Assembly (NCBI GenBank): GCA_027604505.1
Contig: JADIIX010000159.1
Span: forward strand, 1-45,593
DNA length: 45,593 nucleotides
Direction: 5' to 3'
DNA from: Gonapodya sp. JEL0774
Taxonomy: Eukaryota; Monoblepharomycota; Monoblepharidomycetes; Monoblepharidales; Gonapodyaceae
Below the pieces are notes generated by a model. That model was given only the letters and a program-made list of their open reading frames with translations. It had not been told where the DNA came from and did no database searches. Position 1 is the first letter of the stretch; each line of letters starts with the position of its first letter. A program made the translations under genes and the position numbers. Below are positions 1 to 11,381 of the stretch, piece after piece.

Positions 1-389
1 CCTCGTTCAACTTCTTCATCAATTTGAATTTGGGTCTAGACTTCCAGTGGGAGGCGGAAGGATCGCAGTTGCCAATTCTCCGTGAGTTCGGAAATGTATT
101 CCCGCGCGGGCGCAACGCCGGTTGGTTGAGAAGATACAGCTCCATCGAGGGGTGACACGAGCACGGTTTGCAAGTTGTCGGGAGTTACCGATGTGGACCC
201 AGGCGTGTCTTCTCTCCCGATTGGAGAGGGCAATGGAGACAAGTGGGATCGGACGATTGTTGTTTTCCAAGCCCCGGGGATTCCAGCGACCAGGGCTGCC
301 TCGCTGTCCCGCGTTTGGGGGGTTCCATCAGCGGCGTTTTCGTCAAGAGCCGATGTAATTAATTTGAAAAACTCTGCGATAGGAAGCAT
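1..389 (-). pseudogene. 5' fragment of a decayed Sel1-kinase paralogue (runs off left edge)
   Basis: From the ATG at 387-389 the predicted protein begins MLPIAEFFKLITSA, like the intact kinase gene that starts at 7864. The two then align for about 115 residues, sharing for example SPIGREDTPGSTSV. Near position 68-72 this copy has one base fewer than the other (cagttgcc against cagtttgcc). The reading frame therefore shifts and ends at a TAG at about 36-38. The shifted frame still matches the paralogue (ILPPPTG against ILPSSTG), and a compensating extra base appears near position 25. I read this as a broken paralogue, although a sequencing error or an unrecognised intron could give the same picture. 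The kinase and Sel1 parts would lie outside the window. Confidence 0.6.
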
Positions 390-930
390 CTCGCCGGCCT
401 CTTGGGCAGTTCTTGGACTCAGGGCGTGGAAGGGTATGGAGGATCGACTACATAGTATACATAGCAGCTGCTGTGGTGCTCGTGAGACACCTCCTGCAAG
501 CACACCTCGATGGGCTCTCATCCACGAAATCTCCTATTAGTTCATACCTTCGTCATTTGAAATTTAAAACGGCATAATAGCTTGTAGTGACCATATTACA
601 AGCTTTGTTCCATGTATCACAGGAGGAGGTACATGGTTGTATTCAGCAGATTCATGAGAATGGTAATGCCGCCCGTTTCAGCTCTGTCAGGGGATTTTTG
701 CGACACAGCCATATGACTCTCGAAGGAAATCCTTGACAGTCGGGCACTTGTTGGAGTGCACTATTGAATCGGCCTACTCCTGAGATATGGGGCACTTGAT
801 GACTGTGTAAAATGTTTTTTGGGTCTTGCTAACACAGAGGGGCTTTTCTGGAGTGGAAGTGCAAATGGGGGGATTTTGGGGTTTTGGTTGGTAGTTGCTG
901 CGGTGCTCGTCACACTGTGCACAGTCCACC
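1..930. repeat. Direct segmental duplication, copy 1 (5' coding plus promoter)
   Basis: The stretch aligns base by base with about 7495-8350, at an offset of roughly 7430-7475. Homology covers the first coding part of the kinase gene and continues through the upstream non-coding DNA. Shared words include the segments around ttcataccttcgtc, gtttcagctctgt and catatgactctcgaaggaaat. It fades near 930. The duplication therefore carried the promoter as well as the gene. Confidence 0.75.
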
Positions 931-1490
931 TGCCGTCTCCGCGCTCTCCTTTTCCGATATTCCCGCCCACTCCCATCTGCACTCATCACACGCTCATTCT
1001 CCCCTGTCTGTCCACCAGTGTTTTGTGTTTTATTCCACCACCAGCACCGACTTATTCTTCCAAAGGCCACGACTCCTCTCCCACCACACCAAACTACGAC
1101 TCCGCAACCACCAACCCCTTTGTTTCCTTCCTACCCCTACAAACCCACCACGGAAAATTGATAATAATAACAAGAAAAAAGAATTGTTGGATGGATGCAT
1201 GAACGAAGGAACGAAGGAACAAATGAAGCCCACATAAAAATGAAAACACAGGCGCGCACCACCACGGAAACTACTCGTGAGGGTGGACCTGGACAAACCG
1301 AACACCGGAAACCCCGAAAAAAACCCCCGAAAAAAAAACGAAAAAACGTACCACGAACCTCGATCCTCACCTGACCCACAACGTCTACCCCACTCCCCGC
1401 CCATCGGATTCCACTTCCCGCTCCTACCGCTCACTCTTCTGCTTCGTTTTTCTCCCGCTCATCGTACCGTACTCTGCGGTGCCGTACCCT
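931..1490. other. Non-coding C-rich stretch, no gene supported
   Basis: The sequence is strongly pyrimidine-biased on the plus strand, with A-rich clusters near 1310-1345. Open frames exist on both strands but have the proline/serine/histidine bias expected from C-rich DNA, and none resembles a known family. Confidence 0.5.
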
Positions 1491-1499
1491 ACCATACCG

Positions 1500-2460
1500 T
1501 ATCGTGAGTACACTCTTCCGTTCCGTTCCGTTCCGTGCCGGTTCTGCTGAAGAGGACTCGAGGACTGGAGGACTGAAGGGATGGAGGAATGGAGCACTGG
1601 AGCACTGGAGGCCTCGAGGCATGGAGGACTGGCCGACTCGAGCTGGGACGAGTCGGGTCAGGTGCATCGGTGATGGAGTTGGTTGGGTCGGGGTGTGGTT
1701 GTTGCGGACTTCGACTAGGACTCGGGGCCGGGCCCGGGGATCCGGGTCCCTTGTGGAGAGCAGAGCGAGCCGCGATGGTCCCCCGCCATCCACACCACCC
1801 ACACCTTACCCCCTCCCTCATCGTCCCACACACCACCACAACACTCCATTCCTGCCACATTCTCAAGCGACTCACAAGAGTGCACCAGCTGCCCGTCGTC
1901 TCACGCCAACACCGACGCCGTTCCCGACTCCGACGTCCACCCGGCCCACCTCCAGCACCCCGACCCCGCTTCCACCCACCACCCATAGCGGCCACAGCTC
2001 ACGTCTCACGGCCCACCCACCCGTACCAGCTCACGGCTCACGATTCGGGTCGACGTGTCTCGTCGGGGGTCAGCGCTCCTCGATGCCCGCTGCTCGACAC
2101 GATATGGTGGTCGAAAGAACTTTGAACTTTTCGCAAGTATGGGGCGTCGAGAGCTGGAATCTGGGAATTTGGTTCGGGGGAGGTGGAGGCGAGGGTGGGG
2201 CAGTGGGGGAGGGGATAGGTTTGGACGTGGGAGGTGAGAGGTGGGTTGGAATTGGCAAAGAGAAACGCGTGATCGTCACCATGTCCAGCATCTCCCTGTG
2301 CCGCTGCGGTGTCCCCCCTTCCTGACCCCGCCGAATTGCACTGGTGCGGTGTGGTGTCACGATTCACACCCCACCCCACATTTCCCTAGTTGCGTGCGTG
2401 CGTGGGTCGTCTCCACAGAACTCGAGACCAGGACGTTCTTTTGTCTTGTGAAACTGCGCG
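1500..2460 (-). repeat. Inverted-repeat arm, left copy
   Basis: The reverse complement of this stretch aligns with 13490-14290 in patches of roughly 70-80% identity judged by eye. Matching landmarks, in order, are a block around tcacaag...aacgtc, a block reading gaatcgtgacaccacacc against gaattcgtgacaaccaaacc, a shared gatcacgcgtt, a block around aagttctttcg, then a G/T-rich tract. Neither copy has a clearly conserved open frame. It may be an old unclassified mobile element or a duplicated GC-rich regulatory block. Confidence 0.5.
1503..1630. repeat. Short tandem repeats: TTCCG pentamers and a GGA-rich 9-mer tract
   Basis: At 1507-1535 the pentamer ttccg is repeated about four times. At 1557-1630 the motif ctggaggac and close variants (ctggagcac, atggaggac) recurs around eight times. 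These simple repeats sit at the outer end of the left inverted-repeat arm. Confidence 0.65.
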
Positions 2461-3695
2461 TGCCACGATGCGGCTGGCCCACCCTTGCCAGCCCCATCTG
2501 ATCCTGTTCTCCTTCCCCCCCCCCCTTCCCCCCCGTGCCCCGGGCAGATCCCCACACTATCCTGTTTTAGTGACGATCCATGCACCTCGGCGGGTGCCAA
2601 CCACACGGACCGTCCCCACGCCACGCCACGAAGAACCAGCGCCCCTGCCTGCGCCGGGGTAGATCTCGCAGCTGTTGTGGAGAAGGATCGTGATATGTCG
2701 TCTCGAATGATGAGAATGGTCAGCAGTGGAGAGATGAGAGATGTGCGCGCGGCTCGAGGTTCTGATAACGAGCAGACGTCGACATTACATATCAGGAAGA
2801 CGACAACGCAGAATGTGGAATTGTTGGCCAAGGAAACACCGAGATTGACTCACTAGAGTCCAATGTGCGAACGTGGAGCCATTCACAACATGATGTTGCG
2901 ATCGCTGCGAGACAGGGACCGGCACCAAGGTTCGCGAACCACAGTTGCAAGCCGAAATCAAGCACCCGAGCGGTACGGAAACACCCTCTCGCCCCTCCCG
3001 GACTTCTCCTCTATTGGGGGAACTTTGCGTGCGAGAACACCGGGCATCAATTGGAACGGAGGGAGTTGTACGGGGACACTACGAGATCGGGCTTGGTATT
3101 TGGCGGGAAGTGAGAGTCAGCAAGTGCGCTTGGGGGAGCGCACGAATGCGAGGGGGGAATCGGAGTGGAGATGGGCTGGTGGGGAGTGTGGGGTGTGGGG
3201 TTGGTTCCGCAGCGAGCGAGTGTCGAAACCGAACATCCAACGCCGCGGGTAGTGGTGGGTGGTTATAGGAGACACGATACGTGTGCAGCTTAGATTTCTC
3301 GTAACTTGTTTTGAGCCGAGCAAGGAAACAAAACGTCAGTTCGACCTGTGCTCTTGAGTAGTCGTGCATATATAGTTCACGGTCCGGAGCGGCGCGAACA
3401 AATTTCACCAATATCGTTGAATCTGCTTTCCTCTCATTAACAAACTGTTTGCACAAACAGTCTATAAGGACATTGTCAGCGAGCAAACTCCAACGGTTAC
3501 GAAAATCTAGGGTTAAAAAGTAGTGTGAAAGTGCACTCCACAATTAGAATTACAGAGAGAAGAGGAATTGAAATGGTGACCCTTGCTATTCGTATCATGT
3601 GATATTGACATCGTTTTTAATTCTTTGCGAATTTCGCAACGTTTTGATCCACCAACGAAGGATAACAACGCGATTGAACGTGGTCTTTCGCGACC
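2461..3695. other. Intergenic stretch with C-tract; no gene supported
   Basis: A poly-C tract at about 2514-2540 could form G-quadruplex structures on the minus strand. A TGACTCA word lies at 2846-2852. A minus-strand open frame at 3079-3543 (154 codons) is protein-like in its first 80 residues but ends in a proline-rich low-complexity tail, and I recognise no family. The rest shows no convincing gene. Confidence 0.4.
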
Positions 3696-3722
3696 TTGCA
3701 TGATGAGCGGCTCATCATGCAA
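3696..3722. promoter_or_regulatory. Perfect 27-base palindrome (hairpin) in the kinase 3' flank
   Basis: Two 13-base arms, ttgcatgatgagc and its exact reverse complement, are separated by a single g. The centre lies about 150 bases beyond the stop codon of the minus-strand kinase gene, so it probably falls in the 3' UTR or just downstream. It could form a stable RNA hairpin or be a dimeric DNA-binding site. The function is unknown. Confidence 0.75.
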
Positions 3723-3856
3723 CTCCCCTATATTTTCACGTTCAATATATGACACATGTACAAATACGTGTTCAGGGATCCGCCCTTCGTCTCCATGGCT
3801 GGCAACACCTCACCAGTATCTCGAGGAGTGCAGGTTCGTTTTTGTAGTTTTTTCTT

Positions 3857-6800
3857 TCATTCATCCATGAAATAATGTTCGATCGGCATCACCTGACGCA
3901 TCCGCCTCACGACTGCCTGAGGCCTCAGCTGCTCCCACCTAAGTTGCCCACTCAGTTGCTCCCACGCAACTCGCGCTTCCCATGTCCCCGCCAACTCGTA
4001 CATCTCGATGGCTTCGCCAATGTCACTTGTCAATCCTCCAAGTCCCCATTTGTACATTCGACCAAGTCCCACTGCCGCGACCACGTCACCCTCGGCGAGT
4101 GCCTCTGCGTATAAGCGCACGGCAGTCACCAAGTCCTGATCTAACCCTCCTCGACCAGTCTCATACATTCCTGCAAGTAAAGTCTTTGCCACACACCGGA
4201 GATCTTCCAAATAATATCGCACAGCTTTCTGCTCATCCTTTGCTCTTCCGCCCCACCCATGCTCATGGAGAATCCCAAGCGCCAAAGTATACTCCTTGTC
4301 ACCAGATTTTGTGAAAAGTGTCTCTGCCCTTCTCACATCACGCTCACAACCGCCAAGACCATGCACGTGAAAAAAGTATGCGAGATTGAACATTGCCCCA
4401 GCATTTCCCTGCTCTGCGGCTGTTGTGAAAAGTATCTTTGCTCCATGTACATCCTGTGATCCGCCGAGTCCGCTGACATACTTACACCCGAGGTTGTTTT
4501 GACCAAATGCATTCCCCTGGTCCGCAGCCTTCTTGTACCACTTAATAGCCTCTGCCTCATCCTTCTGCACACCCTTTCCATGTGAGAACATGAGCCCGAG
4601 GCTGACCTGCGCATTTGCATAGTCCTGGTCAGCTGCCCTCCTGTACCACTTGGCAGCCTCCGCCTCATCCTTCTCCAATCCCTTCCCATTTTCGTACATA
4701 TATCCAATGTTGAACTGAGCTCGCTTGTGACCTTGGTCGGCAGCCCTCCTATACCACTTTGCAGCCTCCACGTTGTCGTTCTGCACGCCCCGTCCAGCCA
4801 TATACATGTTACCAAGATTGATCTGTGCGTCAGCATCACCCTGGTCGGCGGCCCTCCAGTACCAATTCACAGCCTCTGCCTCATTGTTCTCCACGCCCTG
4901 CCCTGCCACATACATGTTGCCAAGATTGATCTGTGCGTCAGCATCACCCTGGTCAGCGGCCCTCCTGTACCACTTCACAGCCTCTGCCTCGTCCTTCTGC
5001 ACGCCCTCCCCGTTTGCGTACATCACACCTAGATTGTACTGGGCCAGTGCATTACCCCGGTCAGCAGCCCTCCTGTACCAATTCGCAACCCCCGCCTTGT
5101 CCTTCAGCGCACCCTCCCTGTTCGCGTACATGACGTCAAGATTCCACTGGGCCTGTGCATTCCCTTGGTCTGCGGCCCTCCTGTACCACTTCTCAGCTTC
5201 AGCGACATCCTTCTGCACACCCCGCTCCTTGTAGTACATGGTGCCGAGATTGCACTGGGCTGGTGCATAACCCTGGTCAGCAGCCATCCTGTACCACTTC
5301 ACAGCCTCCACCTCATCCTTTTGCACGCCCTTCCCATTGTCAAACATAACACCAAGATTTGACTGGGCCTGTGCGTAACCCTGGTTTGCGGCCCTCCAGT
5401 ACCACTTCACAGCCTCCGCCTCATCCTTCTGCACACCCTGTCCATTGTCATACATGACACCAAGATTATACTGGGCTGGTGCGTCCCTCTGGTTGGCGGC
5501 CTTCCTGTACCACTTCACAGCCTCCCTCTCATTCTTCTCCACACCCTTGCCATTCTCGTACATGAAACCAAGATTGCACTGCGCTTTTGCATGACCCTGG
5601 TCGGCAGCCCTCCTGTACCACTTCGCAGCCTCTGTCTCATCCTTCTGCACGCCCTGTCCTTTAAAGTACTTGAGTGCAAGTTTGTACTGGGCCATTGCAT
5701 GACCCTGGTTGGCAGCCTCCCTGTACCACTTCACGGCCTCCTCCTCGTCCTTCTGCACACCCCGCCTGTTGTCGTTCATAACGGCAAGATAGTGCTGCGC
5801 CAGTGCATAGCCCTGTTCAGCGGATCTCCTGTACCACTTTACAGCCTCTGCCTCGTCCTTCTGCAATCCCTCCCCATTTGCATACATGGTACCAAGATTT
5901 AACTGCGCCTGTACAGAACCCTGGTCTGCGGCCTTCCTCCACCATTTCACTGCCTCCTGGCGGTCTTCTGTGTGACCTTGACCGAAATAGAACAATGCAC
6001 CCAGGTCAAATTGTGCCTGAAGGTTGCCTTGCTCTGCTGCGTGCTGGCACCACGTGAATGCAGATTCGAGGTTCTTTGGAAGTATTCCAAGTCCATTCTT
6101 GTAGAAGAAATATAGTTGATGCATAGCTTTCACGTGCCCAAATTCTGCCGCACGCAAATAGACCTGCGATGCCTTGTCCAAGCTTTGTTCTATCCCTTGA
6201 CGTCCATGATGAAAACCCTCTGCCATCATCCACAAATATTCTGCATCGCCGATCAAGTCCGCCTCTGAGACTGATTCAATCTCGGCTGGTGGTCGTTCAG
6301 GGCTAGGTGGCATGTGATGAGAAATCAGGAGTATGGATGGTGAAACAAGGTACTTACGTGATCTGAGAAAGAATTCTGGTGATTGAGGTAAATGGTGGAC
6401 GCTTGGTTGGATCTGGGTCCCAGCATTGTCGCATCAGCAATTCAAGTTCTGTGGGCACATTGGCGTCTGCTGGAATGTGCGGCCGTTCATGGGGACGACC
6501 GCATATCTTAGGTAGGAATGCATAGAACTGCAGGGTGAGAAGTTCGCTGAAAGGTTCTTTCTTGGTGCAGAGCTTCCAAGAGGATCGGCAAATGTTTGTT
6601 ACAGGGTCGGCACCAACAATAATGGCCATACTCCTCACCGAATATATGACCATCGCAAATGCGTAAATATCGTCCGCTTTTGTTGTGCCCTCTCCCCGCA
6701 ATCGTTCAGGTGACATATATCGCGCCTTCCCAACACGACCGCCGGTGGCTTCACTTGTGGCCGCACTCAAAACTTTAGATGTTCCAAAATCCGTCAGGAC

Positions 6801-7864
6801 TGCGTGTTTCCTTCTGTCCACAAGAACATTGTCGGGAGAGAGATCAGCGTGGACGATGCCCACGCTGTGCAAGTATTCCAACCCTCGAGCGATATCGAGA
6901 AGCTGACACACATTAAGCGATAAAAGAGACATTCCACACTGAGCAATAAAAGAGTGGAGCCACAAAATGAAGATATAACCTCACGAGCAAAAGTATTTCA
7001 CATCGCCTCAGAGTTTCGTCTTCCTCAAAACTTTTGAGATATTTCCGTACACTCCCATACTCGAGGATTGGCGAGACGAAAGCAAACATGCTTCCCTGCC
7101 TCACGATACCGTACAAACGCAGTACATGCTCAGATGTCAAGTTGTACCACGTAGTAGCTTCGTCGTCGAAAGACTGTGAAAGGTCAGCAAGGTAGGTCTA
7201 GCTAAGCGCTCAAGTGAAAAACGTCTCGCACCTTCATGTCATATCCTTCTGCAAATGTTATGACCTTGACGGCGACATCAATGTCCTTGAGCCACTTTCC
7301 GCGGCACACCACACTGTACCCTCCCTTTCCTAGTATGTTGCTGACAGAGCATTCCAAGTCCGATTCCTTGATTTCCCAGACATCTGGAATTTTTGCAAGC
7401 TGAGTGGTAGTTGTGGTCGCTGCTTCATCTTTCGCGATTTGAGCTGCAGATGTACTGATGTTGACGGAATGGTGCCCTAGTGCACCTTCTCCCTCAATTG
7501 AATTTGGATCCCGAGGTCCGGTAGACGAAGGAAGGATCGCAGTTTGCCAATGCTCCGTATGATCGGGAATGCATTCCCGCGCAGGCGCGACGTCGGCTGG
7601 TTGCGAAGGTTCAGCTCCATCGAGGTGTGAAACCAGTGCGGTTTGCCAGTTGTCGGGAATCACCGATGTGGACCCAGGCGTGTCTTCTCTCCCGATTGGA
7701 GAGGCCAATGGGGACAAGTGGGATAGGATGTGTGTTGTTTTCCAAGCTCCGGGTATTCCCGTGACCATGGCTGTCTCGCCATCCCGCGTTTGAGCGGATC
7801 CATCAGCGGCGATTATTTCACGAGCCGAAGTAATTAATTTGAAAAACTCTGCGATAGGGAGCAT
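3857..7864 (-). CDS. TKL-type protein kinase fused to Sel1-like repeats
   Basis: My model is join(3857..6302, 6358..6572, 6639..6902, 6985..7173, 7232..7864) on the minus strand. It has four GT-AG introns of 55-82 bases and gives 1248 residues. The kinase domain covers about residues 165-432. It has a glycine loop GKGGYSVVCRG (179-189), VAVK with Lys200, Glu215 as the likely helix-C glutamate, a catalytic loop VHADLSPDN (Asp294), DFG (312-314) and MSPE in place of APE. Arginine of HRD is alanine, so this is a non-RD kinase. Residues from about 450 to the end form about 20 Sel1 repeats of 36 residues, a helical-hairpin scaffold for protein binding. I infer an intracellular signalling kinase, since no signal peptide or membrane segment is seen. 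The start is the ATG shared with the paralogue at 389. The first 160 residues are unfamiliar. Confidence 0.85.
4430..5990 (-). repeat. 108-base tandem repeat encoding canonical Sel1 units
   Basis: Within the last kinase exon, about 14 consecutive units have an exact 36-codon spacing. The recurring pieces read VQKDEAEAVKWYRRAADQG and AQxNLGxMYxNG. Divergence between units is modest, and the pair with GDADAQINLGNMY is nearly identical. This suggests expansion by unequal exchange inside the exon. Confidence 0.8.
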
Positions 7865-8350
7865 CTCGCCGGCTCTTGGGGTTTGTCTTTGGAGCGTGGC
7901 TCGGGATGGGAGCTTGACTATTCCTCCAGTGCTCCTCGGCCTTCTCAACAATTCGGTTGGCTGCCCTCCAGGGCATCTCCTTCATACCTTCGTCCCTTGA
8001 AATTAAAATCTGCATAATACCTTGTAGCGAAGATATTAGAAGCATTGTTCAATGGATCACAAGAGGTACATGTATCGTTTTCAGCAGACTGAGAAGGGTC
8101 CCCCCCGTTTCAGCTCTGTGAGATATATTTCGACGCAGCCATATGATTCTCGAAGGAAATCGTCGACATGGCACCTGCTCTTCTCCACTTTAACTCCTGA
8201 AATACGGGCCACTCCATGTCTGTCTGAAATTCCATTCCGGTCATGCAAAAACTGAGGCACTTTCCTCGAGTGGAAGTTAAAATGGGGGGTTGTTCACGAT
8301 TTGGATTTGGAGTCAGTGTTTGTTGTTTGCAGACTCCACAATCCACGTGC
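7495..8350. repeat. Direct segmental duplication, copy 2 (5' coding plus promoter)
   Basis: This is the counterpart of 1-930. The part 7865-8350 is the upstream region of the intact kinase gene. Because it has stayed alignable with the copy at 390-930, the shared blocks (around gtttcagctctgtg, atatgattctcgaaggaaat and ctcctgaaatacgggcc) are candidates for promoter elements or 5' UTR. Confidence 0.7.
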
Positions 8351-8725
8351 GTTTCCTCCCCTTCGTAGTCACACCATGAACACGCCAGCTTTTCCCTGCC
8401 CTCCAACGACTCTCCCACTCTCCCACTCTCCCCGCCGCACTCGGTCTGCAATCAATCTCTCCGTGCACAATCCACGCGCCCTTGTGGGAAATTCTTTCCT
8501 TTCATTCCTCTCACCAGCAAACTGCGCAACGTCCCGAAAGTCACAAGAACGAGGCAAAAAGACTTCTTACTGGCCTTGAAGCGATTCCTCAATGTTAGAA
8601 ATTTCATTGTGTTCCTCATCACACCCTCGAGAGCCTTGCGTTACATCCACCTTTCTTGCCAACCCCCACCCGACGTGCTTGGTGCACCAGCACACAGCCG
8701 CTCTCCTCCACTTCCCTCGATCTTC
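8351..8725. other. Intergenic, no gene seen
   Basis: The sequence is C-rich and non-repetitive and lies between the upstream region of the kinase gene and the 3' end of the hydrolase-like gene, both on the minus strand. I see no coding signal. Confidence 0.4.
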
Positions 8726-11381
8726 CTATAGCTCCACCACAACCGAAACCGCACCACTTTCCTCTATGCTAATTACGCGTACCTGCCGGTCCCTCGGCCA
8801 CCTGCCCTCGGAAAGTATCATCATAACTGCTCCCGTGACACTAGCCTCTGAGTTTCCCAGCACAGCCAAAGCAGGGTAAAATGCATCACCAAACCCGCAC
8901 GACAGGCGCCAGACCACAGCGTAGTTGGGGCTGGCATAAGCACACCCACCGACTTGAAACCCGCCTTCAATTCCACTATCAGATCCTCCAGTATGCACTA
9001 CAGATACCGGAGATGGTCCACCAGGCAGTCGTCTGATCACCTCGTAAATCCCATCAGCCTCGCTCCTCCCCCTAACAAGAAACAATGCTGAGCACCACAC
9101 TGGACGGCTGATGGGATCCAAAACCCCCAAGCATCTTGGCTGTCCAACCAGCCACTCGTCATCCTCAATTGGATCTTCCGGTGGCTCTAGCATCCTCAGT
9201 CCTTTTGCCATATCCCTCCACGGACCCACCTTCCACGGATCCGCCCTTCCCGCAGCAGCAGCCTCAACGGCACGACATACGACCCGCCCCAGCCCCACAC
9301 CCCGTATATCTGCCAAAACAACGGGCTTGCGCCAGACTCCCATGGCTCGCCGCGCTATATCCACTGCTGCCGCGGAGCAATACCCGTCATGCACAACTAG
9401 AACGCCTCCAAGTGGTGGTCCACGACGGGGCAGAGGGTCCGGCCTCCAAGAGAACTGAGCCGTCTGGTCCAGCTCCCATGGCGCGTCATGACGCGCCCGG
9501 AAGAGAGCGGCGAACTTGCGGTCAAAGGTCTGTCCGTCGATGGTGAACCCAGTCAAGGGTACGTGGTCGACTGTGGCAACACCGAAATATGGGTCGTCGG
9601 CAGGATCGTGGCCATGGATGTACATACGGCGGATGTTTGAAGTCGTCACGTGCCAGACACCCGACGCTGCGTCGCGAAAGACCGCAACACGAGATGGTGA
9701 TGTGAGATCAAAGGCTTGTGTGGGGTGAATGGGACCGCGACCACCATACGCGCCGTGCAGGGTGACGCGGGACCAAGACGGTGGGACAGGAGGTGGGGGT
9801 GGACAGAGGTCATACTCTGGGTTCGGGTGTTGAGGGAGGCGGCGGGAGAGCGCGGAAGCGATGGACAAGGAAAGAAATTCGTTCAAGACAGTGGGTTTGT
9901 TGCACGGGAGGGCGTGGAGGGATGGTGGGTGGCACTTGAATTCCTTGGAGGCTTGAATTGCAGATTTGAGGAAACGGCGGAGGTTATCTTGGAGGGGCGA
10001 AGAACCAAGTCCCGGAACAATCTTGCACGCAAAGAACTGTGATACAAGGCCAAATGCAGACGCATGCCCATGAACACACCATCAGCGGATCGGCCACCAA
10101 ATTCTCAGCCACCTGTACGAACATGTTCCACTCTATGTCATTCGCCCAATCCAGTCCTTCAGGTGTCTTCACGTTCTCAGGCTCTCCCACCAGAAGCACT
10201 CCAAAGTTGTTATCCCATTCAGCCAGAGCGCTTCTGAGCGCCACATGGCACCCGTGCCCGACACCGACCCACAAGGAGCCCATGTCCCTGATAACTTCAT
10301 GGTACCTTCCATCCGGTCCTTCTCCTCCACAGTAGCCCTTTTTTACAAGACTCTGAAGCGCCCGGGAGCATGTAAGGTACGAGGGCGACTGTTTTCCGAC
10401 GGGGAGGACTGACCACGCGCCTGCAGGGGGTTGGAACGGGAGAGAGGTCACAAACGCAACCGGGTCTTTGGGGATCGTAGCGGTTGCTGTGCAGATCGAC
10501 ACAACTGGGAAAGAAGAGCTCGAGGACATAGACGTTTCGACAGTTGGCGGATGAGGTCTGCACGCTACAGCGGCGTACACTGACATTCCTCGGTCAGGGT
10601 AAGTAAAGAGAAATGGTTCGGAGCACCTGGCTTGGCGGGGCCGGGCAAGAAGTATCTGCTTTGTAGGTGGGTCGGCGGGGACACCATGGTCAAGGGTGAA
10701 AGAGACTTGGATCGGGAACTCAACATCTGCAGCAACTTGGACTCCACGTGGAAGATTTGGGATGCGTAGGGTCAGGGGGAAGGGCTGGCATGCGGTGAGG
10801 TCGGGGTGGAAGCGGTGTGTCGAGGTCAAATCCTGCCCGTCGGACGTGGCAATGGTCACAGAGATTAGGAGCCGACCCGGAGGGATATCAATGTGTGGTA
10901 TGATAACCGGCGAAAAAATTGGTGAGGAGGGTCGGCCGCTTTGTGCAGACCGTGGATCGAAGGGTGGTTTGGTTGCGAATTAGATTTGGTTGAACGCAAA
11001 TTCGAGTAGAGCACTCGCTCACTCGACGATATCAGGCAAAATAAGGTTGTCGAGCGAAACGTGGAATCCTAGCCCGCCTTCCTCGCCCACGTTCCTGAGC
11101 CTACGCAGACTGGAGGTGCTCGAGAGCTCAGGGTGGGCAATACATTGATGCATTCCGGAGGCCAGTCGCACTGGGCACATCGACGGAGTTAAAGAACTGT
11201 GTTCGAAGAACGAGCACCCGTCGATGGAAAGGGGAAGTACCGGGGAATCGGTGTGGGTGTTGGCTGGGTGCACCAAATAGACCCCCTCACGCTCAACGGC
11301 CAGCGAGGCGTTGTGGAGCGGTAAGGCTTCCGGAGCAAATAGCTCGTCGAGATCCGGGATGGTGCGCGCGGCTGCAGTCAT
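8726..11381 (-). CDS. Large alpha/beta-hydrolase-like protein (distant prolyl-oligopeptidase type)
   Basis: My model is join(8726..10036, 10080..10938, 11023..11381) on the minus strand, 842 residues, with introns of 43 and 84 bases. Phases close, and the start is the ATG at 11379-11381. Residues around 320-350 read SLWVGVGHGCHVALRSAL, in the position of a hydrolase nucleophile elbow. The middle of the protein has GVWHVTTSNIRRMYI followed by FTIDGQTF. This pair resembles the linker of large fungal proteins annotated as S9-like or alpha/beta hydrolases, where a threonine-asparagine-valine-arginine segment precedes an IDG segment. The last third has the hydrophobic strands LGGVLVVHDG and PNYAVVWRLSCGFG, compatible with that family's C-terminal domain. 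Serine is absent from the putative elbow, so activity is doubtful. No signal peptide is seen. The family assignment is inference from memory of the family pattern. Confidence 0.55.

Noticed and set aside
4727-5902. Several open frames on the plus strand opposite the Sel1 exon
   Set aside because: They are the reverse reading of a 108-base coding repeat. Their own repetitiveness (GSPPVPL-type motifs) comes from the Sel1 units, and no start or splice context supports them.
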